A DNA stretch of 43,460 nt from Actinophytocola sp. (GCA_009377475.1 WHTY01000032.1:1-43460); one strand, 5' to 3'; counted from the first letter of the stretch, positions 7,513 through 17,143 are shown. The notes: a model not told the origin generated them from the letters alone. A program made the numbers and translations.

Positions 7513-9234
7513 TTAACCCGCATTGCGGTTCCGGCGCACCGTGTGCACCGCGAACATCGTGCAGCCGAGCGCGACGAGCCCGCCGCCGCTGCCCGCGAGC
7601 GCGACGATCATGGGCGTCCGGCCGGAGTCGTCCGCTGGCGGCATGCTCGACGGCAACGAGACGTCCTGCGCGGGCCTCGCGCCGATCTCCTCCGGCAGCG
7701 TCATCGTCAGCGCCGCCATCGGGTTGATCACACCATGGCCGATGAACGGGTCGTGTCCGTCGCCAGCGCCGGGGTGCTGCGCGGTTGTCGTGATGCGGTG
7801 CATCACCTCGCGCGCCGTCAGCTCCGGGTGCAGCTGCCTGACCAGCGCGGCGAGCCCTGCCACGTAGGGCGCGGCGAAGCTGGTGCCCTGGATGCGCACT
7901 GCCTGCTCGCCCTCGAACATCACGTTCACCAGCGCGGATGACCCCTGCGCCGGGTCGAGCGAGATGATGTCGGTGCCGGGGGCGGCGACGCTCACCCAGG
8001 GCCCGTGCATGCTGAAGTCCGCGACGCTGCCGGTCGCGTCGATCGCCCCGACCGCGAGCAGGTCCTCGGAGAACCACGGCGGGGTGACGATGGTGCGCGG
8101 CTCGTTCGGGTCGGTCACGCGCGGGTCGCCCTGGACCGGCACGCCGTTCTGCTGGCACGCCCCGCCCGTGTTCCCCGCAGCGGCCACGACGACGACGTTC
8201 TGCTCCGTCGCGTAGTGCACCGCGGCGCGCAGCTTGCGCTCTTCCTCGCTGACCGGCTTGGTGCTGCCGACGTTGGGGCGGCAGGCGTCCACCGACATGT
8301 TGATGACGTCGACGTCGTGCTTGTCCACCGCGCGCACGATCGCCTGCGCGAGCGTCTTCTGGTTGCCAGCGCCGCTTGAGCTGCCCTGCGTTCGCTCGCT
8401 GCCACCTTGGCTCGCTCCGGTGTCGCCGGAGCCGCCGTCGCCGTTCTGCCGCTCCTTCTCCAGCTCGCGCTGGAGTTCGTCGATCTTCTGCTGGCTCTCC
8501 TGCTGGCGCTGCCGCGCCTCGGCCTTGCGACGCGCGGCCTCTCGCTTGGCGCGGGCGGCTTCCTTCTCCTGCTTGATCTCTTCCTCGGTCTTCTCGGAGA
8601 AGTTCTGGCTCGACTGCCGGATGGAGACGATCTGGACATCTGGCGCGACGCCGATAAAGCCGATGTCCGTGTTCTTCGGGCTGGCGCCGATGATGCCCGC
8701 GACCTGCGTGCCGTGGCCGTCGCAGTCCAGCAGGCCGTTCTTGCCCTGACCGCCGGACTGGACGTAGTCACCGCCCGCCGTGACCCGGTTCTGCAGGTAG
8801 GGATGATTCGTGACGCCGGTGTCGATCACAGCGACCTTGAGCGGCTTGCCGGTGCGCTCGTTGACGCCGATCTTGCCGTGCTTGCTGTGCGCGCGGACGT
8901 AGTTGTGTACCTCGTCGAGTCGCAGGTGCGCCTGTCCCCACGGGATGTCCTGGATCTGGTTCGCGGAGACCGTGGTGTGGCCCGCTACGCTGGACTTGAC
9001 GCACTCGATGCGTGGAACGTACTGCTTGTCCGGCCCGCCGGAGTCGCCTGGCGGTGGCCCCGGCTGGCCAGCGGGCGCCCACGGCGGACGCGAGTCGTCC
9101 TGCGCGACAGCGACGGCGTTGAGCCCCGGCGCGATGGTCGTGAACAGGGCAGCCGCCACCAGGGCGCCAGCGCGCTTCGGCGCGGTTCGCGGCTCCCTCC
9201 GCGACTCTCTCCGCGTTGCCCGAGCAGTCCCCAC
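7513..9234 (-). CDS. mycP: Mycosin: type VII secretion subtilisin-like serine protease MycP
   Basis: Membrane-anchored serine protease of the ESX complex. A signal peptide (residues about 20-44, RAGALVAAALFTTIAPGLNA) precedes a Pro-rich stretch. The catalytic triad is visible: Asp138 in VAVIDTGV, His174 in CDGHGTQVAG, Ser452 in IQGTSFAAPYVAG; the oxyanion Asn355 is in AAAGN. A C-terminal helix at about 540-565 (MIVALAGSGGGLVALGCTMF) anchors it outside the membrane. Between the His and Ser, residues about 214-263 form a strongly charged, helical, coiled-coil-like insertion (KEAARAKREAARRKAEARQR) followed by a Gly/Ser-rich linker to 292; this is much longer than mycobacterial mycosin loops. At 573 residues the protein exceeds the usual 440-480. 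GTG start at 9234 with GAGGGG eight bases upstream. Follows eccD by 60 bp. Confidence 0.95.
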   Translation of the reverse strand: MGTARATRRESRREPRTAPKRAGALVAAALFTTIAPGLNAVAVAQDDSRPPWAPAGQPGPPPGDSGGPDKQYVPRIECVKSSVAGHTTVSANQIQDIPWGQAHLRLDEVHNYVRAHSKHGKIGVNERTGKPLKVAVIDTGVTNHPYLQNRVTAGGDYVQSGGQGKNGLLDCDGHGTQVAGIIGASPKNTDIGFIGVAPDVQIVSIRQSSQNFSEKTEEEIKQEKEAARAKREAARRKAEARQRQQESQQKIDELQRELEKERQNGDGGSGDTGASQGGSERTQGSSSGAGNQKTLAQAIVRAVDKHDVDVINMSVDACRPNVGSTKPVSEEERKLRAAVHYATEQNVVVVAAAGNTGGACQQNGVPVQGDPRVTDPNEPRTIVTPPWFSEDLLAVGAIDATGSVADFSMHGPWVSVAAPGTDIISLDPAQGSSALVNVMFEGEQAVRIQGTSFAAPYVAGLAALVRQLHPELTAREVMHRITTTAQHPGAGDGHDPFIGHGVINPMAALTMTLPEEIGARPAQDVSLPSSMPPADDSGRTPMIVALAGSGGGLVALGCTMFAVHTVRRNRNAG

Positions 9235-9294
9235 TCGACATCCCCTCAGCGACGATCCGTGAACAGCCCGACCCTACCGGCCGGTGCGGGCGGG

Positions 9295-10698
9295 TCAGCC
9301 CAGAATGCTCGAACCGACCGACCGCAGCTCGGAGTAGAGGCCCAGCACGCCGAGCGCGAGCGGCAGCACGACGGCGATGCAGATCGCCTCGATGATCTCG
9401 ACGGTGCGCCGCAGCGGCGGCGAGAACCGCTGGTGAGGGAACACCACGCCGACGACGAGAGCGCCCGCCGCAAGCACGATCAGGATGGCGAAGATCCAGA
9501 TCAGGCGGGTCGACCAGCTCGCGGTCATGGTCCAGCCGGTCATGATGCCCGCGCTGGCCAGCACGCCCATGGTCAGCAGCGCGATGGCCTGGCTGCCGTT
9601 GGCGTACGTGCGGGCGCGCAGCAGCAACGCCAACGTCGCCGCGACGGCGAGCGCGATGCCGTACCAGGTCGCCGACGACGACGCGATGACCGCCGAGATC
9701 GCCACGACCGCGCCGCAGCCGACAAGCAGGCCCGTCATGTACTGGTGCGCGACCGTGGTGCGGCGCTCGATGACGCCGAAGTCGGGGAACGCGCTGTCCT
9801 GCTTGAGCTCTTCCGCGCTGCTCGGCACCACCGGCGACGGCAGCTTCGCGAGCAGGATCGTCGCGCGCGGCAAGGCGGAGATCAGGCCGAGCGAGACGGC
9901 GGCCGCTGCCGAGGCGAACCCGGCGGGCTCCTGGTCGATGAACAGCGCGAACAGGAACGTGACCGCGCCGAGCGTGCCTGCCGTCGCCGCCGCGATGAAC
10001 GTCGAGATGCCGTGTCCGATGAGCATGATCGACGCGGCGGCCAGAATCACCACCCACACGCTGCCGAGCAGCAGGTTCGCCGTCATCGACACGCCTGGCA
10101 CGGTGTAGAACCCGCTGACGAACGCCAGCGGCAGCCCACCAGCCGCCGCAACGACGACGCCGGTCTCGTGCTCGTTGTACGCCTGGGCGAGCACCGCGCC
10201 GAGCGCGACGGCGCCGATCGCGCCGATGCCGCCGACGATGGCCGCGGTGAGTCCGCTGCCTCCCCAGAGCGTGCCGCCCATGAACAGCGTCACCGCAGCC
10301 ACGGCCAGCGCGAGCCCGCCCGCGATGTGGCCCGCCCGCTTGGCCGTCTCCGGCGTCCATGGGCGGAAGTTGTCCGGCTTCGACTCCGCGATGGCGTCGA
10401 CGACGTCGTCGAACAGTGGTGGTGGCGGGTTCTCGTTGCGCTTGCGCAGTTGCAGCAGCTCACCGTCAACGACGCCGAGCGACGCGAGCGTCCGGCTCGG
10501 GTCGAGCGGGGCGTCACCCAGCTTGGCGAGCGCCCACCCGCCGTGCGACGATCCGCCGTCCGCGCTGCGCTCGTTGGCCATCTCGACCACGAGCGGCAGG
10601 ATGTCGGTCACCGCGACGTCGGCCGGGAGCGCGACGTCGATTCTTGTGCGCGGCGCCACAACCGTCACGCGGCTGAAAACCGTGGTGCTCGTAGCCAC
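9295..10698 (-). CDS. eccD: Type VII secretion integral membrane protein EccD
   Basis: Multi-spanning subunit that lines the ESX inner-membrane complex as a dimer. Residues 1-95 form the ubiquitin-like cytoplasmic domain (FSRVTVVAPRTRIDVALP, then LASLGVVDGELLQLR), followed by a linker (FDDVVDAIAESKPDNFRPW) that binds EccC in solved structures. From residue 115 on there are about eleven hydrophobic helices, and 467 residues is the normal size. GTG start at 10698 (GTGGCTACGAGC), with AGGGGG about nine bases upstream. Together with mycP it forms the minus-strand half of the locus and is divergent from eccC. Confidence 0.95.
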   Translation of the reverse strand: MATSTTVFSRVTVVAPRTRIDVALPADVAVTDILPLVVEMANERSADGGSSHGGWALAKLGDAPLDPSRTLASLGVVDGELLQLRKRNENPPPPLFDDVVDAIAESKPDNFRPWTPETAKRAGHIAGGLALAVAAVTLFMGGTLWGGSGLTAAIVGGIGAIGAVALGAVLAQAYNEHETGVVVAAAGGLPLAFVSGFYTVPGVSMTANLLLGSVWVVILAAASIMLIGHGISTFIAAATAGTLGAVTFLFALFIDQEPAGFASAAAAVSLGLISALPRATILLAKLPSPVVPSSAEELKQDSAFPDFGVIERRTTVAHQYMTGLLVGCGAVVAISAVIASSSATWYGIALAVAATLALLLRARTYANGSQAIALLTMGVLASAGIMTGWTMTASWSTRLIWIFAILIVLAAGALVVGVVFPHQRFSPPLRRTVEIIEAICIAVVLPLALGVLGLYSELRSVGSSILG

Positions 10699-10802
10699 CT
10701 GAAGTGCCCCCTACCTAGAAAGACTGCCAGGCTGTTTATATCGAACTTCCTGGCCGGCTACATCGCATACCCGGGAAATCCCAGCTGGACGTGTGCGCTC
10801 CA

Positions 10803-10860
10803 CGCCGTGTCCCGCGTTTCTGACGTCGTGTTCGTCACTCACGACGCCGTGTTCCCGACC
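10803..10860 (+). repeat. 21-bp tandem repeat array, copy 1
   Basis: Three degenerate 21-bp units start at 10803 (CGCCGTGTCCCGCGTTTCTG), 10824 (CGTCGTGTTCGTCACTCACG) and 10845 (CGCCGTGTTCCCGACC). The same unit recurs at 20742-20826. The constant core is CGnYGTGTYC. The period equals two helical turns and also seven codons. Confidence 0.7.
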
Positions 10861-10863
10861 GAT

Positions 10864-10924
10864 GGGCGTGCCGAAGGTGGCCTTGGGTACCGCATACGTG
10901 CCCAAGGCCACCTTCGGCACGCCC
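10864..10924 (-). repeat. Dispersed palindrome, copy 3 (reverse orientation)
   Basis: 61-bp near-perfect palindrome: arm GGGCGTGCCGAAGGTGGCCT, centre TGGGTACCGCATACGTGCCC, and the matching arm ending ACCTTCGGCACGCCC. Read on the minus strand, the centre GGCACGTATGCGGTACC matches copies 1, 2 and 4, so this copy is inverted. The arms differ from the others by GGCC for GCCC on both sides, i.e. the change is mirrored and symmetry is kept. Confidence 0.87.
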
Positions 10925-11048
10925 ACCGCACCGCCCAGGTGGGTGACGCCTGTGCGCCGGAGGATTTCCGCGCCCGACACCCATGACGGCCGCCGGTTCG
11001 ATACCGTGTCCGCTGATCGGAGTCGCCGACTTGAAGAGGGGTCTTTCG

Positions 11049-14000
11049 GTGAGCACGGTGCAATTCAAGCGGGCGCCACGCATGCAGGCGCCGCGTACGC
11101 CGGGCGGCGAAGTGCACCTGGAGCCGCCACCGGAGATCCCACGGAACATCCCCGGCAGCATCGTGCAGAAGCTGCTGCCGATCGTGATGATCGTCGCGAT
11201 GCTGGGGATGGTCGCGTTCATGTTCACGGCCATGAAGTCAGGCGGCGGCGGGTTCAGCAACCCGATGTTCCTGATGATGCCGCTGATGATGATGGTGTCG
11301 ATGGTCGGCATGCTCGCGGGCGGCGGCCGTGGCGGTGGCCAGAAGAAGGCCGAGATGAACGAGGACCGCAAGGACTACCTGCGGTATCTCGGTCAGATGC
11401 GCGAGCGCGCTCGCGAGGCCATGGTGGAACAGCACGCCGCGCTGGAGTGGGTGCACCCCGATCCGCGCACGCTGCTGTCCATCGCGACCAGTCGCCGGAT
11501 GTGGGAGCGGCGCGCCAACGACAAGGACTTCCTGCACCTGCGCGTCGGCAAGAGCTCCCACCGGCTCGCGACAAGGCTCGTCCCGCCGCAGACCGGCCCG
11601 ATCGAAGAGCTCGAACCGATCGCCACCCTCGCACTGCGTCGTTTCACCCGCGCGAACTCGCTCGTCCGCGACCTGCCGACGCAGATCTCGGTGCGCGGGT
11701 TCGCCGCGATCAGCATCAGCGGCGAGCGGGACAAGTGCCGCGCGTTCACCCGGGCGATGATCGCCCAACTGGTTACTCTGCACAGCCCGGAAGACGTCCT
11801 GGTCGCCGTCGCCAGCGCGGGCCGCGCCAAGGAGCAGTGGGAGTGGGCGAAGTGGCTGCCGCACGCGCAGCACCCCACGCACACCGACGGCATCGGCCAG
11901 CTCCGCATGATGTCCGGCTCGCTGCAGCAGATCGAGGAATGGCTCGCGGACGAGCTCGGCCCGCGCCCCCGATTCCAGCGCAAGGCCCCGTACAACGACG
12001 GCCCGCACATCGTGATCATCCTCGACGAGGCCGACCTCACCAAAGAGGAGCGGCTGATCATCGAGGAGGGCATCGCGGGCGTCACGATGATCGACGTCTC
12101 GGGCTCACTCAGCAAGCTCGCCGCCCGCCGTGGGCTGCGGATGGTCGTCGGCGACACCCAGCTCGGCGCGCAGAACGCGGGCGGCACCGAGTGGTTCGGC
12201 AGCCCTGACCAGCTCAGCCTGGTCGAGATGGAGTCGCTGGCCCGCCGGATCTCGCCGTTCCGAATGAGCACGAGCGCGGGCGGGGACGAGGAAGAGGAGT
12301 CGCCGCTGCTGTCCAACCCGGACATGCTTGAGCTGCTCGGCATCCCTGGCGACCCGATGACGTTCGACGTCCAGCAGGCGTGGCGGCCCCGGCCGATCAG
12401 GGACCGTTACCGGGTGCCGTTCGGCGTCGGTGAGCACGGCCAGCCGGTGTCGCTGGACATCAAGGAGGCCGCAGCCGAGGGCATGGGGCCGCACGGGCTC
12501 TGCATCGGCGCGACCGGTTCCGGCAAGTCGGAGTTCCTGCGCACCGTCGTCCTCGCGATGATGGCGACGCACTCCTCGACGTCGCTGAACTTCGTGCTGG
12601 TCGACTTCAAGGGTGGCGCGACGTTCCTCGGGCTCGACCGCGCGCCGCACGTCTCCGCCGTCATCACCAACCTGGCGGACGAGGTCACGCTGGTCGACCG
12701 CATGAAGGACGCGCTGGCCGGTGAGATGAACCGGCGGCAGGAAGCACTCAAGGCAGGCGGCAACTTCAAGAACGCCTGGGAGTACCAGAAGGCCTGGGAG
12801 AACGGCGCGGACCTTGACCCGATGCCAGCGTTGTTCATCGTGGTCGACGAGTTCACCGAACTGCTCGCGGCGAAGCCCGACTTCATCGACCTGTTCGTCG
12901 CGATCGGACGGCTAGGCCGGTCGCTCCAGATGCACATGTTGCTCGCCACGCAGCGGCTTGAAGAGGGCAAGCTGCGGGGGCTCGACTCGCACCTGTCGTA
13001 CCGGATCGGCCTCAAGACGTTCTCCGCGGCGGAGTCGCGCGCGGTGATCGGCGTGCCGGACGCCTTCGAGCTGCCGTCCCGGCCCGGTGGCGGCTACCTC
13101 AAGTACGACACGTCGACGTTGGAACGGTTCCAGGCGCTGTACGTGTCCGGCCCGTACCGGCCGTCCGGCGTCAAGACGGCCGGCCCGACGACCACGGTGG
13201 TCAGCGCGGACAAGCGCCCGAAACTGTTCGTGCCGGACTACATCGACCCGCCGCCGCAGCCAGCGGCAGAGCCCGAGCCGGAACCGGAGCCCAAGAAGGA
13301 AGAAGCGAAGTCCGATGGCGACGAGCCGACGGTGCTCGACACCATCGTCGACCGGCTTGTCGGCCAGGGCCCACCGGCGCACGAGGTGTGGCTGCCGCCG
13401 CTGAACGAGCCGAACTCGCTTGACACGCTGCTGCCCAACCTCAACCCCACCGAGGAGCGCGGGCTCTCGCCGGTCGGGTTCTTCGGCAACGGCAAGCTCC
13501 AGGTGCCGATCGGCATCGTCGACCGGCCGTACGAGCAGCGCCGCGACCCGCTGTGGGCGGACTTCTCCGGCGGCGCTGGTCACGGCGCGGTCGTCGGCGG
13601 TCCGCAGTCCGGCAAGTCGATGATGCTGCGCACCATCGCGATGTCGCTGGCGCTGTCGCACACGCCGGAGGAGTTCCAGTTCTTCGGCGTCGACCTCGGC
13701 GGTGGTTCGCTTGCCTCGCTGCGACGGCTGCCGCACTGCGGTGGCGTCGCGGTCGCGCGCCGCGAGCCGGACAAGGCGCGCCGCGTCGTCGCGGAGCTGA
13801 CGACGTTGATCACCGAGCGGGAGCGGCGGTTCGGGGAGCTTTCGGTCGACTCCATGGCCGACTTCCGCACGATGAAGCGGCAGGGCCGGATCACCCGCGA
13901 GCAGGACCCGTTCGGCGACGTCTTCCTGTTCGTCGACGGCTGGAAGGCGCTGCGGGACGACTTCGATGAGCTGGAAGGGCCGATCACCAAGCTCGCAACG

Positions 14001-15074
14001 CAGGGCCTCGGCTTCGGCGTCCACGTCGTCATCGCGAACAACCGCTGGGCGGACATCCGCCCGGCGATCAAGGACATGCTCGGCACCCGCTTCGAGCTGC
14101 GGCTCGGTGACCCGAGCGAGTCCGACATCGACCGCCGCGCCGCGGTGAACGTGCCCGGCGGGCGGCCGGGTCGAGGCCTGACGAACGACAAGCTGCACTT
14201 GCTCGCCGGGCTACCGCGCATCGACGGCTCAAGCGACGATACGACCGTCGGTGACGGTGTCGCGGACGCGGTCAAACGCATCAACGACGCCTGGAGCGGT
14301 CCGCACGCGCCGTCGGTGCGGTTGCTGCCCGACCTGGTGCGCTACGACGAGATGCTGGCGCAGGACAACTACCGCGACTCGAAGCTGGTGCCGATCGGGC
14401 TCAACGAGGACGAGCTCGCCCCTGTCTACCTCGACTTCGACGCCGACCCGCACTTCCTCGCGTTCGCCGACGGCGAGTCGGGCAAGACGAACCTGCTGCG
14501 GCAGATCCTCAAGGGCATCACCCAGCGGTACACGCCGAAGGAAGCGCTCGTCATCCTGGTCGACTTCCGGCGGACGCTGCTCGGGTTCATCGATGGCGAC
14601 CAGTTGCTCGGCTACGCGGTGTCGTCCAACCAGCTCGGCGGCATGGTCAAGGACGTCGTCACCTCGATGGAGAAGCGCCTGCCAGGCCCGGACGTCACGC
14701 AGGAGCAGCTCAAGAACCGCTCCTGGTGGAAGGGGCCAGAGCTGTTCGTCGTCGTAGACGACTACGACCTTGTCGTCACGCAGAGCGGCAACCCGCTGCA
14801 GCCGATCGCGCCGTTCCTGGCGCAAGCCAAGGACGTCGGGCTGCACATGATCGTCGCGCGGCGCACCGGTGGCGCGAGCAGGGCGATGTTCGACCCGATC
14901 ATCGGCAAGCTGAAGGAGATCGCTGCGCCGGGCCTCGTCATGAGCGGGTCGCGCGACGAGGGCCAGCTGCTCGGCAACATCCGGCCATCGCCGATGCCGC
15001 CCGGCCGAGGCACCATGGTCAGCCGCAAGGTCGGTAAGCAGCTGATGCAGGTGTCATGGATCGACCCTGAATGA
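11049..15074 (+). CDS. eccC: Type VII secretion FtsK/SpoIIIE ATPase EccC (fused EccCa-EccCb)
   Basis: Motor ATPase that recognises WXG100 substrates and powers ESX export. Two membrane helices near the N-terminus (IVQKLLPIVMIVAMLGMVAF and NPMFLMMPLMMMVSMVGML, residues about 37-95) are followed by three FtsK-type domains. Walker A motifs are at about residues 487 (GATGSGKSE), 850 (GGPQSGKSM) and 1140 (ADGESGKTN). Walker B of domain 1 is LFIVVDEFTEL, complete; domain 2 has FLFVDGWKAL, without the catalytic acid, and domain 3 LFVVVDDYDL. The product is 1341 residues, a single-chain EccC as in ESX-4. GTG at 11049 is chosen because GAGGGG lies at 11035-11040 and the protein then starts MSTVQFKRAPR as in relatives. 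The stop overlaps the next start (ATGA). Confidence 0.96.
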   Translation: MSTVQFKRAPRMQAPRTPGGEVHLEPPPEIPRNIPGSIVQKLLPIVMIVAMLGMVAFMFTAMKSGGGGFSNPMFLMMPLMMMVSMVGMLAGGGRGGGQKKAEMNEDRKDYLRYLGQMRERAREAMVEQHAALEWVHPDPRTLLSIATSRRMWERRANDKDFLHLRVGKSSHRLATRLVPPQTGPIEELEPIATLALRRFTRANSLVRDLPTQISVRGFAAISISGERDKCRAFTRAMIAQLVTLHSPEDVLVAVASAGRAKEQWEWAKWLPHAQHPTHTDGIGQLRMMSGSLQQIEEWLADELGPRPRFQRKAPYNDGPHIVIILDEADLTKEERLIIEEGIAGVTMIDVSGSLSKLAARRGLRMVVGDTQLGAQNAGGTEWFGSPDQLSLVEMESLARRISPFRMSTSAGGDEEEESPLLSNPDMLELLGIPGDPMTFDVQQAWRPRPIRDRYRVPFGVGEHGQPVSLDIKEAAAEGMGPHGLCIGATGSGKSEFLRTVVLAMMATHSSTSLNFVLVDFKGGATFLGLDRAPHVSAVITNLADEVTLVDRMKDALAGEMNRRQEALKAGGNFKNAWEYQKAWENGADLDPMPALFIVVDEFTELLAAKPDFIDLFVAIGRLGRSLQMHMLLATQRLEEGKLRGLDSHLSYRIGLKTFSAAESRAVIGVPDAFELPSRPGGGYLKYDTSTLERFQALYVSGPYRPSGVKTAGPTTTVVSADKRPKLFVPDYIDPPPQPAAEPEPEPEPKKEEAKSDGDEPTVLDTIVDRLVGQGPPAHEVWLPPLNEPNSLDTLLPNLNPTEERGLSPVGFFGNGKLQVPIGIVDRPYEQRRDPLWADFSGGAGHGAVVGGPQSGKSMMLRTIAMSLALSHTPEEFQFFGVDLGGGSLASLRRLPHCGGVAVARREPDKARRVVAELTTLITERERRFGELSVDSMADFRTMKRQGRITREQDPFGDVFLFVDGWKALRDDFDELEGPITKLATQGLGFGVHVVIANNRWADIRPAIKDMLGTRFELRLGDPSESDIDRRAAVNVPGGRPGRGLTNDKLHLLAGLPRIDGSSDDTTVGDGVADAVKRINDAWSGPHAPSVRLLPDLVRYDEMLAQDNYRDSKLVPIGLNEDELAPVYLDFDADPHFLAFADGESGKTNLLRQILKGITQRYTPKEALVILVDFRRTLLGFIDGDQLLGYAVSSNQLGGMVKDVVTSMEKRLPGPDVTQEQLKNRSWWKGPELFVVVDDYDLVVTQSGNPLQPIAPFLAQAKDVGLHMIVARRTGGASRAMFDPIIGKLKEIAAPGLVMSGSRDEGQLLGNIRPSPMPPGRGTMVSRKVGKQLMQVSWIDPE

Positions 15075-17143
15075 GCGGCGCGCAGACCCTGCGGGTCGCC
15101 GTCGACTTCGGCACGTCGAGCACCTGCGTCGCGGTGTCAACCAGGGGCGAGGACCCGCAGGTCGTCGTCATCGACGGGCAGCCGCTGCTGCGGTCGGCGG
15201 TGTACGCCGCGCCGGACGGCACGCTGTTCGTCGGGCAGGAGGCAGAACGGCAGGCCGCCGTGGACCCCTCGCGCTACGAGCCGCATCCGAAACGCCGGGT
15301 GGACGAGGGCGAGTTGCTGCTCGGCACGCAGGTGTTGCCGGTGCGGGAGGCGTTCCGCGCGGTGCTGAGCAGGGCGGTGTCCGAGGCGCGCCGGTTCGCC
15401 GGTAACGCCGAGGTCGGGTTGCTGGTACTGACGCATCCCGCCGACTGGGGCGTCGTCCGGACGCGGACGCTGCGGCAGGCCGCCGCCGGGCTCGCGCAGG
15501 AGGTGACGCTGCTGCCGGAGCCGGTGGCCGCCGCGGTGTTCCACACCTCGACGTTCCCCCGCCACGAAGGCGGCAACAGCGTTGGCAGCGGCGGCAACGC
15601 TGGCAGCGCTGGCAGCGTTGGCAGCGGTACTGCGGCCCCGACCGCGCTCGCGGTGCTCGACCTCGGTGGCGGCACCGTCGACGTCAGCGTGGTGCAAGGC
15701 GCGGGCAACCCTGACGACGAGGCGGCCGGTGGGTTCTGGGTGCTCGCGACCAAGGGCGATCCCGGCTTCGGCGGCGCGGACGTCGACCAGGCCCTGCTCG
15801 AGTTCATCGGCTCACGGGTCGCCGAGGAGAACAAGGAAGCCTGGCGCGCGCTGATGGAGGGCCGTGAGCTGGCCGACCGGCGAAGACGCCGGGTGCTGCG
15901 CCAAGACGTGCGCGGCGCGAAGGAGACGTTGTCGCGGCACGCCTACACCGACGTGCCGATGCCGCAGCCGTTCGCGGACGCGCACGTGACCAGGCAGGAC
16001 CTGGAACGGCTCATCGCGGAGCCGCTGGGCAGGGCGGTCGCGCTGACGTCGGCGGCGATCACCGAGGCCGGGCTGCGGCCGGACCAGCTCAGCGGCATCT
16101 TCCTCGTCGGCGGGTCAAGCCGGATCCCGATGGTCGGCAGGCTGGTGCACGAGCAGTTGGGCGTCGTGCCGACGACGCTGGACCAGCCGGAGACCGTCGT
16201 GGCGCGCGGCGCGATGCTGTCGGTGCTCGCGGAGCAGCAGCAGACGCAGCAGACCAAGCAGTTGCTGCCCGGCCAGGGGCATGCCGGGCAGGGGCAGCCG
16301 CCGGGGCGGCAGGCGTTCGGACAGGCGGCGGCTGCCACAGCGCATCATCCGCACGCTGGCCCGCCGGGGCACGCGGCACTGGGACCTGCGACGCCTGGCG
16401 CGGGGATACCGGGCGCTCAAGGGGCTGCCGGGCCGCACAACCCCGCGACGCCGCTAGGGGCGGGTCCGCCGCACGTTGGCGCGTCGTGGCAGCACTACCA
16501 CCAGCAGGCCTTCCACCGCCCGGGGCCAGCCGGAGCCGGGCCGCACGCCGCCAAGACCGGTCAGCCGAACTCGCCCGCGAAACGCCGCGTGCTGCCGTGG
16601 GTGTTGGGCGCGTCGCTGGTCGTGGTGATCGCCTTGGTGGCTGTGGTGGCGCTGTGGCCGAGGTCAGGGGAGCAGGCCAGGTCGGACGCGATGGTCACGC
16701 AGTTCAGCTACCAGTTCGATCATCCGCCGAGTTGGAAGCAGACCGACCTCATTCGCGGGGAGAACCGGGTCGTGGTGCGCCCGTCAAGCGCGCCGGACGG
16801 AACCGACCTGATTTCGGTGCAGCAATTCTGGCTCAGTTATGACTTCGAGGACGATCGACAACGATTCCTCAACGAGCTGCAAACCGGGCTGGACGAAACG
16901 GACCGCGATTACTCGCGGTTCAACCCGGATTTCGTGTTCGTTGGCCGCTCCGTCATTCATTACACCGAGCAGACCGACGACAGCACGGTGGAATGGTTCG
17001 TCGTCGGTGCCGATCAGGTTCAGGTCAGCATCGGGTGCCGGTGGACGCCGGAGCGCAAGGACATGGTCGAGTCGGCGTGCGAAGAAGTCGTGCGGACGTT
17101 GCGGATCACCGAGCCGCGCACGACGCCGGAATCGCGTGGGTGA
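15071..17143 (+). CDS. T7SS-associated Hsp70-like membrane protein (Rv3446c type)
   Basis: 690 residues. The N-terminal half is an actin/Hsp70 ATPase: LRVAVDFGTSSTCVAV (phosphate 1), LAVLDLGGGTVDVSVVQ (phosphate 2), GIFLVGGSSRIPMVGRLVHE (adenosine loop). A substrate-binding domain is missing. Residues about 385-500 are a Gln/Pro/His/Gly-rich linker, then one membrane helix at about 506-528 (LPWVLGASLVVVIALVAVVA), then a 150-residue outer domain (YQFDHPPSWKQ, VEWFVVGADQVQVSIGC, ACEEVVRTLRI) like the C-terminal domain of the Rv3446c family of T7SS-associated proteins. Rv3446c has the same position beside eccC4. The ATPase would be cytoplasmic and the last domain outside. It overlaps eccC by four bases. 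Its biochemical role is not known. Confidence 0.87.
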   Translation: MSGAQTLRVAVDFGTSSTCVAVSTRGEDPQVVVIDGQPLLRSAVYAAPDGTLFVGQEAERQAAVDPSRYEPHPKRRVDEGELLLGTQVLPVREAFRAVLSRAVSEARRFAGNAEVGLLVLTHPADWGVVRTRTLRQAAAGLAQEVTLLPEPVAAAVFHTSTFPRHEGGNSVGSGGNAGSAGSVGSGTAAPTALAVLDLGGGTVDVSVVQGAGNPDDEAAGGFWVLATKGDPGFGGADVDQALLEFIGSRVAEENKEAWRALMEGRELADRRRRRVLRQDVRGAKETLSRHAYTDVPMPQPFADAHVTRQDLERLIAEPLGRAVALTSAAITEAGLRPDQLSGIFLVGGSSRIPMVGRLVHEQLGVVPTTLDQPETVVARGAMLSVLAEQQQTQQTKQLLPGQGHAGQGQPPGRQAFGQAAAATAHHPHAGPPGHAALGPATPGAGIPGAQGAAGPHNPATPLGAGPPHVGASWQHYHQQAFHRPGPAGAGPHAAKTGQPNSPAKRRVLPWVLGASLVVVIALVAVVALWPRSGEQARSDAMVTQFSYQFDHPPSWKQTDLIRGENRVVVRPSSAPDGTDLISVQQFWLSYDFEDDRQRFLNELQTGLDETDRDYSRFNPDFVFVGRSVIHYTEQTDDSTVEWFVVGADQVQVSIGCRWTPERKDMVESACEEVVRTLRITEPRTTPESRG

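Larger units (their letters stand above)
10699..11048. other. 350-bp divergent intergenic region between eccD and eccC
   Basis: No gene is visible. The stretch holds an AT-rich patch (10735-10745, GTTTATATCGAAC; on the minus strand GATATAAAC, a possible -10 for eccD but without a -35 I can defend), then a 21-bp tandem repeat (10803-10860) and the third dispersed palindrome (10864-10924). Promoters for eccD and eccC should both lie here. An ATG at 10983 is in frame with eccC but has no usable ribosome-binding site and reads through non-conserved sequence. Confidence 0.6.

Noticed and set aside
8407..10986. Very long open frame (859 codons) antisense to mycP and eccD.
   Set aside because: It runs opposite two clear genes, has Arg/Asp/Ala-rich shadow composition and matches no family; long antisense frames are common at this GC content.
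10983..11048. ATG 10983 as the eccC start.
   Set aside because: The 22 extra residues are not conserved-looking and lack a ribosome-binding site, whereas GTG 11049 has GAGGGG at good spacing.
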